Source: Chloroflexi bacterium RBG_16_57_11 (GTDB lineage: Bacteria > Chloroflexota > Anaerolineae > Anaerolineales > UBA4823). From it: DNA of 5,152 nucleotides. The notes under the pieces are model-generated. The model saw only the letters and a list, made by a program, of their open reading frames with translations. It was not told the origin of the DNA and did not search any database. This document shows positions 1 to 5,152 of this stretch, piece by piece (position 1 is the first letter of the stretch; every line of letters starts with the position of its first letter). Location of the stretch: NCBI GenBank assembly GCA_001795165.1, contig MGNS01000166.1:44649-49800 (forward strand). Reading direction: 5' to 3'. The position numbers and the translations under genes were made by a program.

Positions 1-1
1 G

Positions 2-811
2 ACGATGGGCAACGGGATCGCCCAAACTGCCGCTATAAGTGACTTTCAGGTCACCTTAATGGATGTCGTGCCGGAGCAGCTGGAAAGCGCCAGGGCTACC
101 ATCCAAAAATCCGCCGATAAACTGCTAGAAAAAGAAAAGATCACAACCGAGCAACACGCTGCGGCCTTGGCAATCCCGACAACCTCGACCCTGGATGAGG
201 CTGGTCAGGCCGACCTGATCATCGAAGCCGCGACCGAAAACCCAGACCTCAAGCTGAAGATATTTTCCGACCTGGATCGTATCGCCAGGCCTGGGGCAAT
301 CCTGGCTTCGAATACCTCTTCGATCAGCATTACCAAGATAGCAGCAGCGACGAAACGCCCTGAACTGGTCATAGGGATGCACTTCATGAACCCCGTGCCG
401 CTGATGCGACTGGTTGAGGTGATACGCGGGCTGGCCACCTCGGATGAGACCATGGCGCACACCCTGGAGGTCTGTCGCCTGATGGGTAAGGTGCCGGTGG
501 AGGCAAAAGACTCGCCTGGTTTCATCTCCAATCGCATCCTGTGCCCGATGATCAATGAAGCAATATTTGCTTTACAGGAAGGCATTGGCACACCCGAGGC
601 AATCGACTCGGTCATGCGGCTAGGCATGAACCACCCGCTAGGACCGTTGGCGCTGGCGGATCTGGTCGGGCTGGATGTTTTGCTCTTCGTGATGGAAGTC
701 TTGCAGCGTGACCTGGGCGAGGACAAGTATCGCCCGGCTTATCTGCTCCGCAAGATGGTGGACGCTGGGTACCTGGGCCGAAAAACCGGGCGAGGGTTTT
801 ATATCTATTAA
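2..811 (+). CDS. hbd: 3-hydroxybutyryl-CoA dehydrogenase, 5' end cut by window
   Basis: Cytoplasmic NAD(P)-dependent enzyme that interconverts acetoacetyl-CoA and 3-hydroxybutyryl-CoA, as used in butyrate formation, polyhydroxybutyrate metabolism or beta-oxidation. The reading frame is open to the left edge, and the first visible residues TMGNGIAQ are the middle of the Rossmann GxGxMGxGIAQ loop, so the ATG at position 5 is internal and about a dozen residues are missing. Numbering from that Met, an acidic D20 follows beta-2 (typical of NAD preference). SNTSS (102-106), HFMNP with the catalytic His at 126, Glu 138 of the His-Glu pair, and PGFISNRIL (171-179, Asn 176) are all intact. The C-terminal helical domain ends in the family's usual GRKTGRGFYIY. 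With the lost residues it would be about 280 aa, normal for single-domain family members. No neighbouring crotonase or thiolase is visible, so the exact pathway is not fixed. The stop TAA is followed at once by a terminator-like hairpin. Confidence 0.95.
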   Translation, partial: TMGNGIAQTAAISDFQVTLMDVVPEQLESARATIQKSADKLLEKEKITTEQHAAALAIPTTSTLDEAGQADLIIEAATENPDLKLKIFSDLDRIARPGAILASNTSSISITKIAAATKRPELVIGMHFMNPVPLMRLVEVIRGLATSDETMAHTLEVCRLMGKVPVEAKDSPGFISNRILCPMINEAIFALQEGIGTPEAIDSVMRLGMNHPLGPLALADLVGLDVLLFVMEVLQRDLGEDKYRPAYLLRKMVDAGYLGRKTGRGFYIY

Positions 812-814
812 TAA

Positions 815-850
815 ACCAACGGGCGAGCGGTGTTCGCCTCACCCTTTGGT
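815..850. terminator. probable bidirectional intrinsic terminator between convergent genes
   Basis: Nested inverted repeat. ACCAA (815-819) pairs with TTGGT (846-850). Inside it, GGGCGAG (821-827) pairs with TTCGCCT (833-839), allowing two G-T wobbles, around the loop CGGTG. On the plus strand it is followed by CTTTCTG, on the minus strand by TTATTAAT, so both U-tracts are imperfect. It lies 3 nt after the dehydrogenase stop and about 70 nt after the stop of the convergent secreted-protein gene, where a shared terminator is expected. The outer stem has an asymmetric internal loop. Confidence 0.5.
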
Positions 851-922
851 CTTTCTGATAAATATTCTATTCTACCCTCCTCACGAGGCTATTGCTAACT
901 TCAGTTCCCATGTATGAGAATT

Positions 923-1402
923 CTACGGCATGAATGTTACGGTCAACGATTTCGTGAATTCAAAGATCTCGTCAGGTTTAGCACAGGGACCTTTGAAATA
1001 ACCGTATTCCACCGCAGCCTTGCAGGGACAAGACCAATGTCCGGTAAAAGTATGTATACCTGCTGCCATGCCATCCGGAAAGTTGTATACCCAACTAAAA
1101 CCTAAGTAGTCTCCGAAGTTCGGGTCTCCTTTTACAACCGCATGTTCAACAAAATCGTTATCAATGGGATTGCCGTCAACATCTAACTCGAAATTATGCA
1201 ATCCAATCCCCAGCATGTAATCAAAGCCAAATCTCCACAACCAGCCATGTTCAATGTGGAACGGTTCTCCTTCTTGAAAAATGGTTGGTGTCTGATAGAA
1301 AATATTGATTTCATCACCGACCCTTACATTTTGCGCGGCAGCAACAGGGGTTACACCGACAAAAAGGATCAGTACCAATAGAATAACAACTGTTTTTTTC
1401 AT
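923..1402 (-). CDS. small secreted protein of unknown function
   Basis: 159-aa product that I cannot assign to a family. Residues 1-23 form a textbook Sec signal peptide: two lysines (2-3), a hydrophobic core of V/I/L (5-15) and VAAA before Q24, so cleavage after A23 is likely and the mature protein would be about 136 aa. The mature part is rich in aromatic and beta-forming residues (HGWLWRFGFDYM at 52-63, LGFSWVYNFPDG at 100-111, HTFTGHW at 117-123, SLTVTF at 152-157) and glycine/aspartate turns, suggesting a single beta-sandwich domain. Three cysteines (125, 127, 140) lie close together in WSCPCK and GPC and could form a disulfide or bind metal. No LPxTG, transmembrane anchor or lipobox is seen; the -1 residue is Ala, not Cys. 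I chose the start at 1402 because it gives the clean signal peptide and follows AAAGGAG by 9 nt. The frame stays open to an ATG at 1534, and an ATG at 1459 also has a Shine-Dalgarno, but both put a charged extension ahead of the signal. By eye the gene is more AT-rich than its neighbours. Confidence 0.75.
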   Translation of the reverse strand: MKKTVVILLVLILFVGVTPVAAAQNVRVGDEINIFYQTPTIFQEGEPFHIEHGWLWRFGFDYMLGIGLHNFELDVDGNPIDNDFVEHAVVKGDPNFGDYLGFSWVYNFPDGMAAGIHTFTGHWSCPCKAAVEYGYFKGPCAKPDEIFEFTKSLTVTFMP

Positions 1403-1411
1403 TTGGGAATT

Positions 1412-1418
1412 CTCCTTT
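1412..1418 (-). promoter_or_regulatory. ribosome binding site AAAGGAG of the secreted-protein gene
   Basis: AAAGGAG on the minus strand, 9 nt before the ATG at 1402. It decides the start in favour of the signal-peptide Met over the longer open frame. A second, closer-spaced GGAGG (1465-1469) precedes an in-frame ATG at 1459, 19 codons upstream. Confidence 0.75.
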
Positions 1419-1596
1419 CTTACAATATCACACAGGCAAAGCCGGGGGCCGCGAGACATGACTTCCTCCAAGCAGTCGTATTCTCGGCGAATTTTGTGGA
1501 AATGCCCCATAAAACCTATCCGTTCGTTTTTCACAGACCAGGCCAGTTCCCTATTGGATGTCGAGAGTCCCCGCTCAGTCAGATGTGCTAAAACGT

Positions 1597-1618
1597 CTGT
1601 AAAGATGGCTTTTTACAG
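1597..1618. repeat. perfect 7-bp inverted repeat, possible operator or hairpin
   Basis: CTGTAAA (1597-1603) and TTTACAG (1612-1618) are perfect inverted repeats separated by 8 nt (centre-to-centre 15 bp, about one and a half helical turns). It starts 6 nt beyond the T-run of the minus-strand terminator and about 195 nt upstream of the secreted-protein start. It could be a protein-binding operator or an AT-rich RNA hairpin. No T-run follows on either strand, so a terminator role is unlikely. Confidence 0.4.
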
Positions 1619-1623
1619 TCTAT

Positions 1624-1733
1624 GAAACAAAAAACTCCTGCTCGAGGATACGAGCCGTATCCCTTGCCAGGAGGTTAAAACCACATTATGTAAACTCGAT
1701 GCACCCTTCGCTTGCAAGGGGCGAATTCTTTGC
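1624..1733 (-). ncRNA. candidate structured small RNA or regulatory leader
   Basis: Predicted transcript of about 110 nt running from the TSS expected 7 nt after the -10 box (near 1733) to the terminator T-run. The first hairpin is TTCGC (1725-1721) paired with GCGAA (1711-1707), with loop CCCTTGCAA. An alternative hairpin pairs CCCTT (1720-1716) with AAGGG (1708-1704). Seven loop nucleotides, CCCTTGC (1720-1714), are exactly complementary to GCAAGGG (1667-1661), which forms the internal loop and first two stem bases of the terminator's 5' side. This allows a pseudoknot or an antitermination switch. There is no convincing coding capacity: the only ATG frame is Met-Trp-Phe-stop (1686-1675) without a properly spaced Shine-Dalgarno. 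I do not recognise a T-box, SAM, TPP, cobalamin, c-di-GMP, fluoride or 6S consensus. Promoter and terminator are visible; function and TSS are inferred. Confidence 0.55.
1629..1673 (-). terminator. intrinsic terminator, minus strand
   Basis: Reading leftward: CTCCTG (1673-1668) pairs with CAGGAG (1640-1635), and inside this GGATACG (1662-1656) pairs perfectly with CGTATCC (1652-1646) around a 3-nt loop. A 5x5-nt internal loop (1663-1667 against 1641-1645) separates the two stems. The hairpin runs directly into six T residues (1634-1629) and then GTTTC. On the plus strand the hairpin is followed by GTTAAAACC with no T-run, so it acts only leftward. It ends either the short transcript from the promoter at 1740-1767 or read-through from the DegV gene. 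Confidence 0.8.
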
Positions 1734-1739
1734 AAATTA

Positions 1740-1767
1740 ATTATACCATCCTAAAATCGAAAGTCAA
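1740..1767 (-). promoter_or_regulatory. strong sigma-70-type promoter with extended -10
   Basis: On the minus strand, TTGACT (1767-1762) is a 5/6 match to the -35 consensus and TATAAT (1745-1740) a perfect -10. The spacer is 16 bp and ends in TGG, giving the extended -10 TGnTATAAT. Expected start is near G1733 or A1731. It fires leftward into the structured RNA and toward the secreted-protein gene, whose ATG would be about 330 nt downstream. AT-rich sequence (CAAAAACAATTG) lies just upstream of the -35. Confidence 0.85.
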
Positions 1768-1880
1768 TTGTTTTTGCGATTCTGTTTCGGGCGTTTACTT
1801 GACTCCTGGTTGGAATTTACCTGAGTCGTTCTGTGAGTTTGAGCAGAATTGCTTGCAAGATATCGGGAGAAGCGAAACTG

Positions 1881-1954
1881 ACCAGTGCAACCCGGCGATT
1901 GAACAGACTGCTAGACAACCTTGCCATCCGGGTGCGAGAATAGTATGAGCTGGT
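1881..1954 (-). other. imperfect long stem in the 3' region of the DegV gene
   Basis: ACCAG (1954-1950 on the minus strand) can pair with CTGGT (1885-1881), and inside it GCACCCGG (1935-1928) with CCGGGTTGC (1895-1887), with one bulged T. Further in, GGTTG can pair with CAATC using one G-U. The loops are large and no T-run follows, so this is at most a weak 3'-UTR structure or chance. It lies 24 nt after the DegV stop. The wobble pairing works only in the minus-strand RNA, which is slight support for that orientation. Confidence 0.25.
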
Positions 1955-1977
1955 TACCTTCCTCTCAAATTAAACTG

Positions 1978-2835
1978 TCAGGTGGCTAGTGCCTGGTTTT
2001 TCACAAAGAAACCGACTGCCAGGATTCCCGGCCCGCCATGGGCGATGATGGCGGGCGGCATCGACACTACCGGGACTTCGGGCTGGCCGATCTCACGGCC
2101 CAGCTCGTCTGCTAAAGCCTGGCCGGCGGCTTTATTCCCGGCGTACATTATGCTCATATACCCGTCGCCGTTGCGCGGTATTTGTTCAAGGACGATTTCT
2201 TTCAGGCGGGCGATGGCGCGCTTTTGGGTGCGCTCGCGCTCGTATTGGTCGACTTTACCGTCGTGCAATCGTAGAATGGGCTTTATTTGCAGCACACTCC
2301 CAAGCAGCGCCGCCGCGCCGCCGATTCGACCACCCCGCGCTAGATATTCCAGAGTATCCACCAAAAAGTAGATCCTGCAACGCTGGCTCATTTCCTGGAC
2401 CCGAGAGACGATGGTATCCGCATCGAGGCCAGCGGCAGCCCATTCTGCGGCCAGCTGCACTAGCGTGCCCAGCGGGCTGGCTACCAGGCGTGTATCAATC
2501 ACACGAATATCCAGCTGGGGGAAGACCATTGCAGCGATGGTGGCTGAACGCACGGTGCCGCTGATTTCTTTTGAAGGATGGATGCACACGATTGGCTCGC
2601 CTGTTCCGACCAGATGTTGGAACTCTTTGATAAAGAACTCAGGCGCAGGGGCAGCGGTCTTGGGCAACTCTGCCGAGGTTTTTAGCCGGTTGAGGAAGTC
2701 GTCAACGTCCATGTTGACGCCTTCAAAGAAGGATTCCATCCCGAAGTTAATCACCTGAGGGACGATCGGAATCGAATAACGTGAGGCAATTTCAGGTGAA
2801 AGACAGGCGGTGGTATCCGTGATAATTCGAACCAT
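1978..2835 (-). CDS. degV: DegV family fatty-acid-binding protein
   Basis: 285-aa soluble two-domain protein of the DegV family, normal length. Characterised members bind a long-chain fatty acid between the domains, and some (FakB) present it to the fatty acid kinase FakA for phospholipid synthesis. Family marks in order: N-terminal IITDTTACLSPE (4-15; usually DST rather than DTT), the LKTS..LPKTAAPAPEFF segment (51-68), SKEISGTVRSA (88-98, the SGT loop that contacts the ligand carboxylate), VIDTRLVASPLG (112-123), LEYLARGGRIGG (162-173), LQIKPIL (182-188) followed by DG (192-193), and C-terminal HGGPGILAVGFF (266-277). No signal peptide or membrane segment. The ATG follows AGGAGG by 7 nt. 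It begins 31 nt after the beta-glucosidase stop and is probably the last gene of that transcript. No fakA-like DAK partner gene is visible here, so FakB function is plausible but unproven. Confidence 0.93.
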   Translation of the reverse strand: MVRIITDTTACLSPEIASRYSIPIVPQVINFGMESFFEGVNMDVDDFLNRLKTSAELPKTAAPAPEFFIKEFQHLVGTGEPIVCIHPSKEISGTVRSATIAAMVFPQLDIRVIDTRLVASPLGTLVQLAAEWAAAGLDADTIVSRVQEMSQRCRIYFLVDTLEYLARGGRIGGAAALLGSVLQIKPILRLHDGKVDQYERERTQKRAIARLKEIVLEQIPRNGDGYMSIMYAGNKAAGQALADELGREIGQPEVPVVSMPPAIIAHGGPGILAVGFFVKNQALAT

Positions 2836-2842
2836 AAGGTTC

Positions 2843-2848
2843 CCTCCT
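2843..2848 (-). promoter_or_regulatory. ribosome binding site AGGAGG of degV
   Basis: A full AGGAGG on the minus strand, 7 nt before the ATG at 2835, inside the 31-nt gap after the beta-glucosidase gene. It fixes the start and indicates independent translation initiation within a shared transcript. Confidence 0.85.
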
Positions 2849-2866
2849 GAGAAAAAGCAAGATGAG

Positions 2867-4243
2867 TTAACGAGGGAAAAACGGCTCAGTTTCGTTCAGG
2901 TCAAAGCCGTTAGCTCGAGCTAGGCGTGAATACCAGGCGCCGCTATCTTTAAGCGTACGTTTCTGGGAAGAATAATCGATGTAGGTAATCCCGAAACGCT
3001 TCGCATAGCCATAAGCCCATTCGAAGTTGTCCATCAACGACCAAACGAAATAACCCTTCAGCGGAACGCCATCACCGATCGCGCGGTAGCACTGGAAGAG
3101 ATGATCGCGTAGAAATCGTGTGCGGCGGTAATCGCGCACCCGCCCATCGGCGTCGATGCCGTCTGGAACTGCGCAGCCATTTTCGGTGATGTACATTTTA
3201 GCCGGACCGTAATCCTTCCAAACCCGGGTGAGGACTTCGTAAATGCCTGGTGGGTAAATTTCCCACATCTCTGTGTATTCGCGCTCCTTGAGGAAAATTT
3301 CGCGCAACCTGAGATCGGGGTCATCAGGGTCGTTCTGTATAACGAAGCGAAAATAGTTATTTACCCCCAGGAAATCGACCGGCGCCTGGATAATATGCAT
3401 ATCGTCTGGCCCAATAGACGGAAATCGCCGGCCAAAAAAGTCGATCAGGTCTTGCGGATAACTGCCTTTGGAGATCGGATCCAGGAATAGCCGGTTCTGA
3501 ATGCCGTCGAAACGTCGAGCGGCTTGCAGGTCAGCTTCGCTTTGAGAGGCTGGGTGGATCGAATGTAAATTCAGCGTAATCCCCACCTGGGTGGTTTTCG
3601 GTGCCGCCGAACGAATGGCCTCGACGGCCAGGCCATGTGCCAGGTGAAGGTGGTGAGCAACTTCCAGTGCTGTCTCGATATTCCTGATCCCCGGAGCATG
3701 TACTCCGGTGTGGTGGCCCAGGAAGGAGCTGACATAGGGCTCATTTAGCGTGATCCAATGCTTTACCCGGTCACCCAGCCGCTGGACTGTGATTCTGGCA
3801 TAATCGGCAAAATAATCGGCAGTCTGTCGGTTGCTCCATCCGCCTTCGTCCTGGAGGGCCTGAGGAAGATCCCAATGATACAGGGTCACCCAGGGTTGTA
3901 CCTTGTTCGCCAGCAGGCCATCCACCAATCGGTCGTAAAAATCTAAGCCACGACCATTAACCGTGCCTTTGCCTTGTGGTAGCACTCGTGACCAGGCTAT
4001 TGAAAAGCGGTATGCGCCCAAGCCTAAAGAAGCAATCAAGGCGATATCATCTTTCCAACGGTGATAATGATCATCAGCCACATCCCCAGTGTCATCGTTG
4101 AAGATTTTGCCTGGCGTGTGGCTAAATGTGTCCCAGATCGATGGGCCTCGCCCGTCCTCATTTACAGCCCCTTCGATTTGATACGCAGCAGTGGCTGCTC
4201 CCCAGATAAAATCCCGGGGAAAGGTCAGGAATAAATCGGACAT
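2867..4243 (-). CDS. bglA: GH1 family beta-glucosidase
   Basis: 458-aa glycoside hydrolase family 1 enzyme, a retaining (beta/alpha)8 barrel that releases glucose (often also galactose or fucose) from the non-reducing end of beta-glycosides such as cellobiose. Full-length and intact. The N-terminal signature FIWGAATAAYQIEGA (12-26) includes sugar-binding Gln 22; His 123 and Trp 124 lie in LYHWDLPQAL. Acid/base Glu 168 is in TLNEP and nucleophile Glu 354 in YITENG; NNYF (295-298) supplies the Tyr that positions the nucleophile. The glycone-site WSLMDNFEWAYGY (401-413) holds Trp 401, Glu 408 and Trp 409. Glu 408 is the residue expected for beta-glucosidases, whereas 6-phospho-beta-glucosidases usually carry Ser/Lys/Tyr changes here, so free rather than PTS-phosphorylated substrates are likely. 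No signal peptide, so it is cytoplasmic. The ATG lies 9 nt after AGGAGG. It starts 55 nt after the MFS transporter stop and ends 31 nt before degV. The symbol is a family label; substrate range cannot be read from sequence. Confidence 0.96.
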   Translation of the reverse strand: MSDLFLTFPRDFIWGAATAAYQIEGAVNEDGRGPSIWDTFSHTPGKIFNDDTGDVADDHYHRWKDDIALIASLGLGAYRFSIAWSRVLPQGKGTVNGRGLDFYDRLVDGLLANKVQPWVTLYHWDLPQALQDEGGWSNRQTADYFADYARITVQRLGDRVKHWITLNEPYVSSFLGHHTGVHAPGIRNIETALEVAHHLHLAHGLAVEAIRSAAPKTTQVGITLNLHSIHPASQSEADLQAARRFDGIQNRLFLDPISKGSYPQDLIDFFGRRFPSIGPDDMHIIQAPVDFLGVNNYFRFVIQNDPDDPDLRLREIFLKEREYTEMWEIYPPGIYEVLTRVWKDYGPAKMYITENGCAVPDGIDADGRVRDYRRTRFLRDHLFQCYRAIGDGVPLKGYFVWSLMDNFEWAYGYAKRFGITYIDYSSQKRTLKDSGAWYSRLARANGFDLNETEPFFPR

Positions 4244-4252
4244 CCGTGTAGA

Positions 4253-4258
4253 CCTCCT
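4253..4258 (-). promoter_or_regulatory. ribosome binding site AGGAGG of the beta-glucosidase gene
   Basis: AGGAGG (extended AGGAGGT) on the minus strand, 9 nt before the ATG at 4243. No convincing promoter is seen in the 55-nt gap that contains it. A TATTAT at about 4265-4270 lacks a matching -35, so read-through from the transporter gene is more likely. Confidence 0.85.
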
Positions 4259-4298
4259 ATATGAATAATAGATTCCTTAACGTGCGGTATCGCTCGCC

Positions 4299-5152
4299 CT
4301 ACCGTTTGGCACTGACGATCAGACCCAAGATAACAATCCCGCAGGAGATCAAAAAGCTGTATTGAATCGCTTGATAGAGAGCAGAACTCTGCGCATCGCC
4401 AGCCTGTGTCAATACCGTGGTAAAAACCGCCCCTGCCAATCCCACACCTAGAACCATTCCGAAATTGCGCGAAGTAGCCAGAATGCCAGCAGCAATACCC
4501 TGGCGACTCTTTGGTGCAGCGCCCATTAGCGAGCTGTTATTCGGTGAGATGAAGATGCCAGTGCCCAAACCGACGACACCCAGCCGGAGGGCGATCTGCT
4601 GTGGAGTGGTGGTTGGTCCCAGGTTGGAAAGCAGGTATAAGCCTATACCCAACGCAGCCATACCGATGAGTGTTGGAATACGGGTGCCGATGCGGTCGGA
4701 AATCGTGCCACTCAACGGGGCGACAATCGCCATCACAATTGGCATCGCAGTCAGGATCAGACCAGCTTGTGTAGGGGTGAAGCTGCGGCCCTGGAGCAAG
4801 TAAAATGGCATTAAGAATATAATCGTATAGATGCAAATATAATTCAAAACCGCGCTGATCACCGCGCTTGAAAATGGCCAGCTATGAAATAGCTGAAAGT
4901 CCAACATCGGAGAGGCGGAATGTTCCTCGATATATACGAACCAGGCTAGAAAAAGGACTGCTATCGTCAGAGCCCCGAGGATGATTGGAGAGGTCCAACC
5001 TAACGCGTGCCCCTGGTTCATGCAGAAGAGAAGAAAAACCAGCCCGGTTAGAAATGTGAAAGCCCCAAGCAGGTCAAATCGCTCGCTTGTTTGCGGCGGA
5101 TGGTCTGAGCGAATAAACCGGGCGCTTAGCATAAGAGCTATCAGGCCCACCG
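4299..5152 (-). CDS. MFS transporter, DHA2 (EmrB/QacA-like) type, N-terminus cut by window
   Basis: C-terminal part (283 residues from the first Met in the window, frame open to the right edge) of a major facilitator inner-membrane protein. The visible start, GLIALMLSARF, matches the segment after the NVPIG stretch in the middle of 14-helix DHA2 exporters, so roughly 190-200 N-terminal residues lie outside. About eight or nine hydrophobic segments are visible, for example 28-44, 55-73, 96-118, 129-147, 158-175, 186-203, 228-247 and 263-280. SGTISDRIGTRIP (147-159) is the motif-A-like cytoplasmic loop of the second half. GLGTGIFISPNNSSLMGAAP (194-213) and QGIAAGILATSRNFG (217-231) are typical of DHA2 proteins. 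Members export drugs, dyes, lipids or metabolites by proton antiport; substrate cannot be predicted. The charged tail SAKR ends 55 nt before the beta-glucosidase, suggesting one transcript with the transporter upstream. Confidence 0.9.
   Translation of the reverse strand, partial: VGLIALMLSARFIRSDHPPQTSERFDLLGAFTFLTGLVFLLFCMNQGHALGWTSPIILGALTIAVLFLAWFVYIEEHSASPMLDFQLFHSWPFSSAVISAVLNYICIYTIIFLMPFYLLQGRSFTPTQAGLILTAMPIVMAIVAPLSGTISDRIGTRIPTLIGMAALGIGLYLLSNLGPTTTPQQIALRLGVVGLGTGIFISPNNSSLMGAAPKSRQGIAAGILATSRNFGMVLGVGLAGAVFTTVLTQAGDAQSSALYQAIQYSFLISCGIVILGLIVSAKR

Larger units (their letters stand above)
1403..1977. other. 575-nt intergenic region without a convincing gene
   Basis: Open frames here are short, lack family-like composition and overlap the promoter and hairpins described separately, so I call none of them. 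The stretch holds, in minus-strand order: an imperfect long-range stem (1881-1954) after the DegV gene, a strong promoter (1740-1767), a structured short transcript with an intrinsic terminator (about 1733-1624), an inverted repeat (1597-1618), and about 180 nt of leader before the secreted-protein start. In those 180 nt I see no second promoter of comparable quality. Confidence 0.6.

Noticed and set aside
1403..1534. N-terminal 44-residue extension of the secreted protein
   Set aside because: It would bury the signal peptide inside the protein. The Met at 1402 has a good ribosome binding site and gives a standard signal sequence.
1675..1686. Met-Trp-Phe-stop mini frame just upstream of the terminator, reminiscent of an aromatic-amino-acid leader peptide
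   Set aside because: Only three codons; the nearest Shine-Dalgarno-like purines (AAGGG at 1704-1708) are about 17 nt away, and no aromatic-amino-acid gene follows.
1629..1733. T-box riboswitch, suggested by AAGGGTGCATCGAG before a terminator
   Set aside because: The T-box core AGGGTGGNACCGCG is only partly matched, the leader is too short for Stem I and a specifier loop, and no tRNA-synthetase or amino-acid gene follows.
1710..1859. GCTTGCAAG occurring twice (1710-1718 and 1851-1859)
   Set aside because: A 9-bp repeat built on a palindrome, seen only twice; too short to call a repeat family or attachment site.
1712..1948. 78-codon plus-strand open frame
   Set aside because: It overlaps the minus-strand promoter and structured elements, has no Shine-Dalgarno, and its low-complexity mix of residues resembles no protein family.
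4285..4304. CGGTA ... TACCG inverted repeat overlapping the transporter stop codon
   Set aside because: Only 5 bp with a 10-nt loop and no T-run on either strand, so not supportable as a terminator between the transporter and beta-glucosidase genes.

Overview
The window looks like an ordinary chromosomal stretch of an anaerobic or facultative bacterium with roughly balanced base composition. The gene mix (clostridial-type 3-hydroxybutyryl-CoA dehydrogenase, DegV fatty-acid-binding protein, GH1 beta-glucosidase), the strong AGGAGG ribosome binding sites and the sigma-70-type promoter and terminators fit a Gram-positive-like lineage. Chloroflexota (Anaerolineae-like) is my best guess, but this is an inference from overall style and not proven by any single marker. 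There are no mobile-element genes, tRNAs, rRNAs or CRISPR repeats.

Layout. Positions 2-811 (+) hold a 3-hydroxybutyryl-CoA dehydrogenase that lacks only its first residues because the window cuts it. It faces a minus-strand gene for a small secreted protein of unknown function (923-1402), and the two converge on a probable bidirectional terminator (815-850). From 1403 to 1977 there is no convincing gene. This stretch holds, reading on the minus strand, a very good extended -10 promoter (1740-1767), a short structured transcript of about 110 nt (about 1733 to 1624) ending in a clear intrinsic terminator, and then a further inverted repeat (1597-1618) before the secreted-protein gene. The remainder, 1978 to the window end, is a minus-strand block in the order MFS transporter (cut by the window end), GH1 beta-glucosidase, DegV protein. 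Gaps of 55 and 31 nt suggest co-transcription.

How the parts fit. The transporter plus beta-glucosidase suggest glycoside handling, or export linked to glycoside metabolism, with DegV as a lipid-binding passenger; the dehydrogenase belongs to butyrate/fatty-acid metabolism and is transcribed separately. The most interesting element is the promoter/structured RNA/terminator unit at 1624-1767. A 5-bp hairpin exposes a 9-nt loop, 7 nt of which are perfectly complementary to the 5' side of the terminator. It could be a free-standing small RNA or a conditional leader controlling the secreted-protein gene about 220 nt beyond the terminator. I do not match it to a known riboswitch class.
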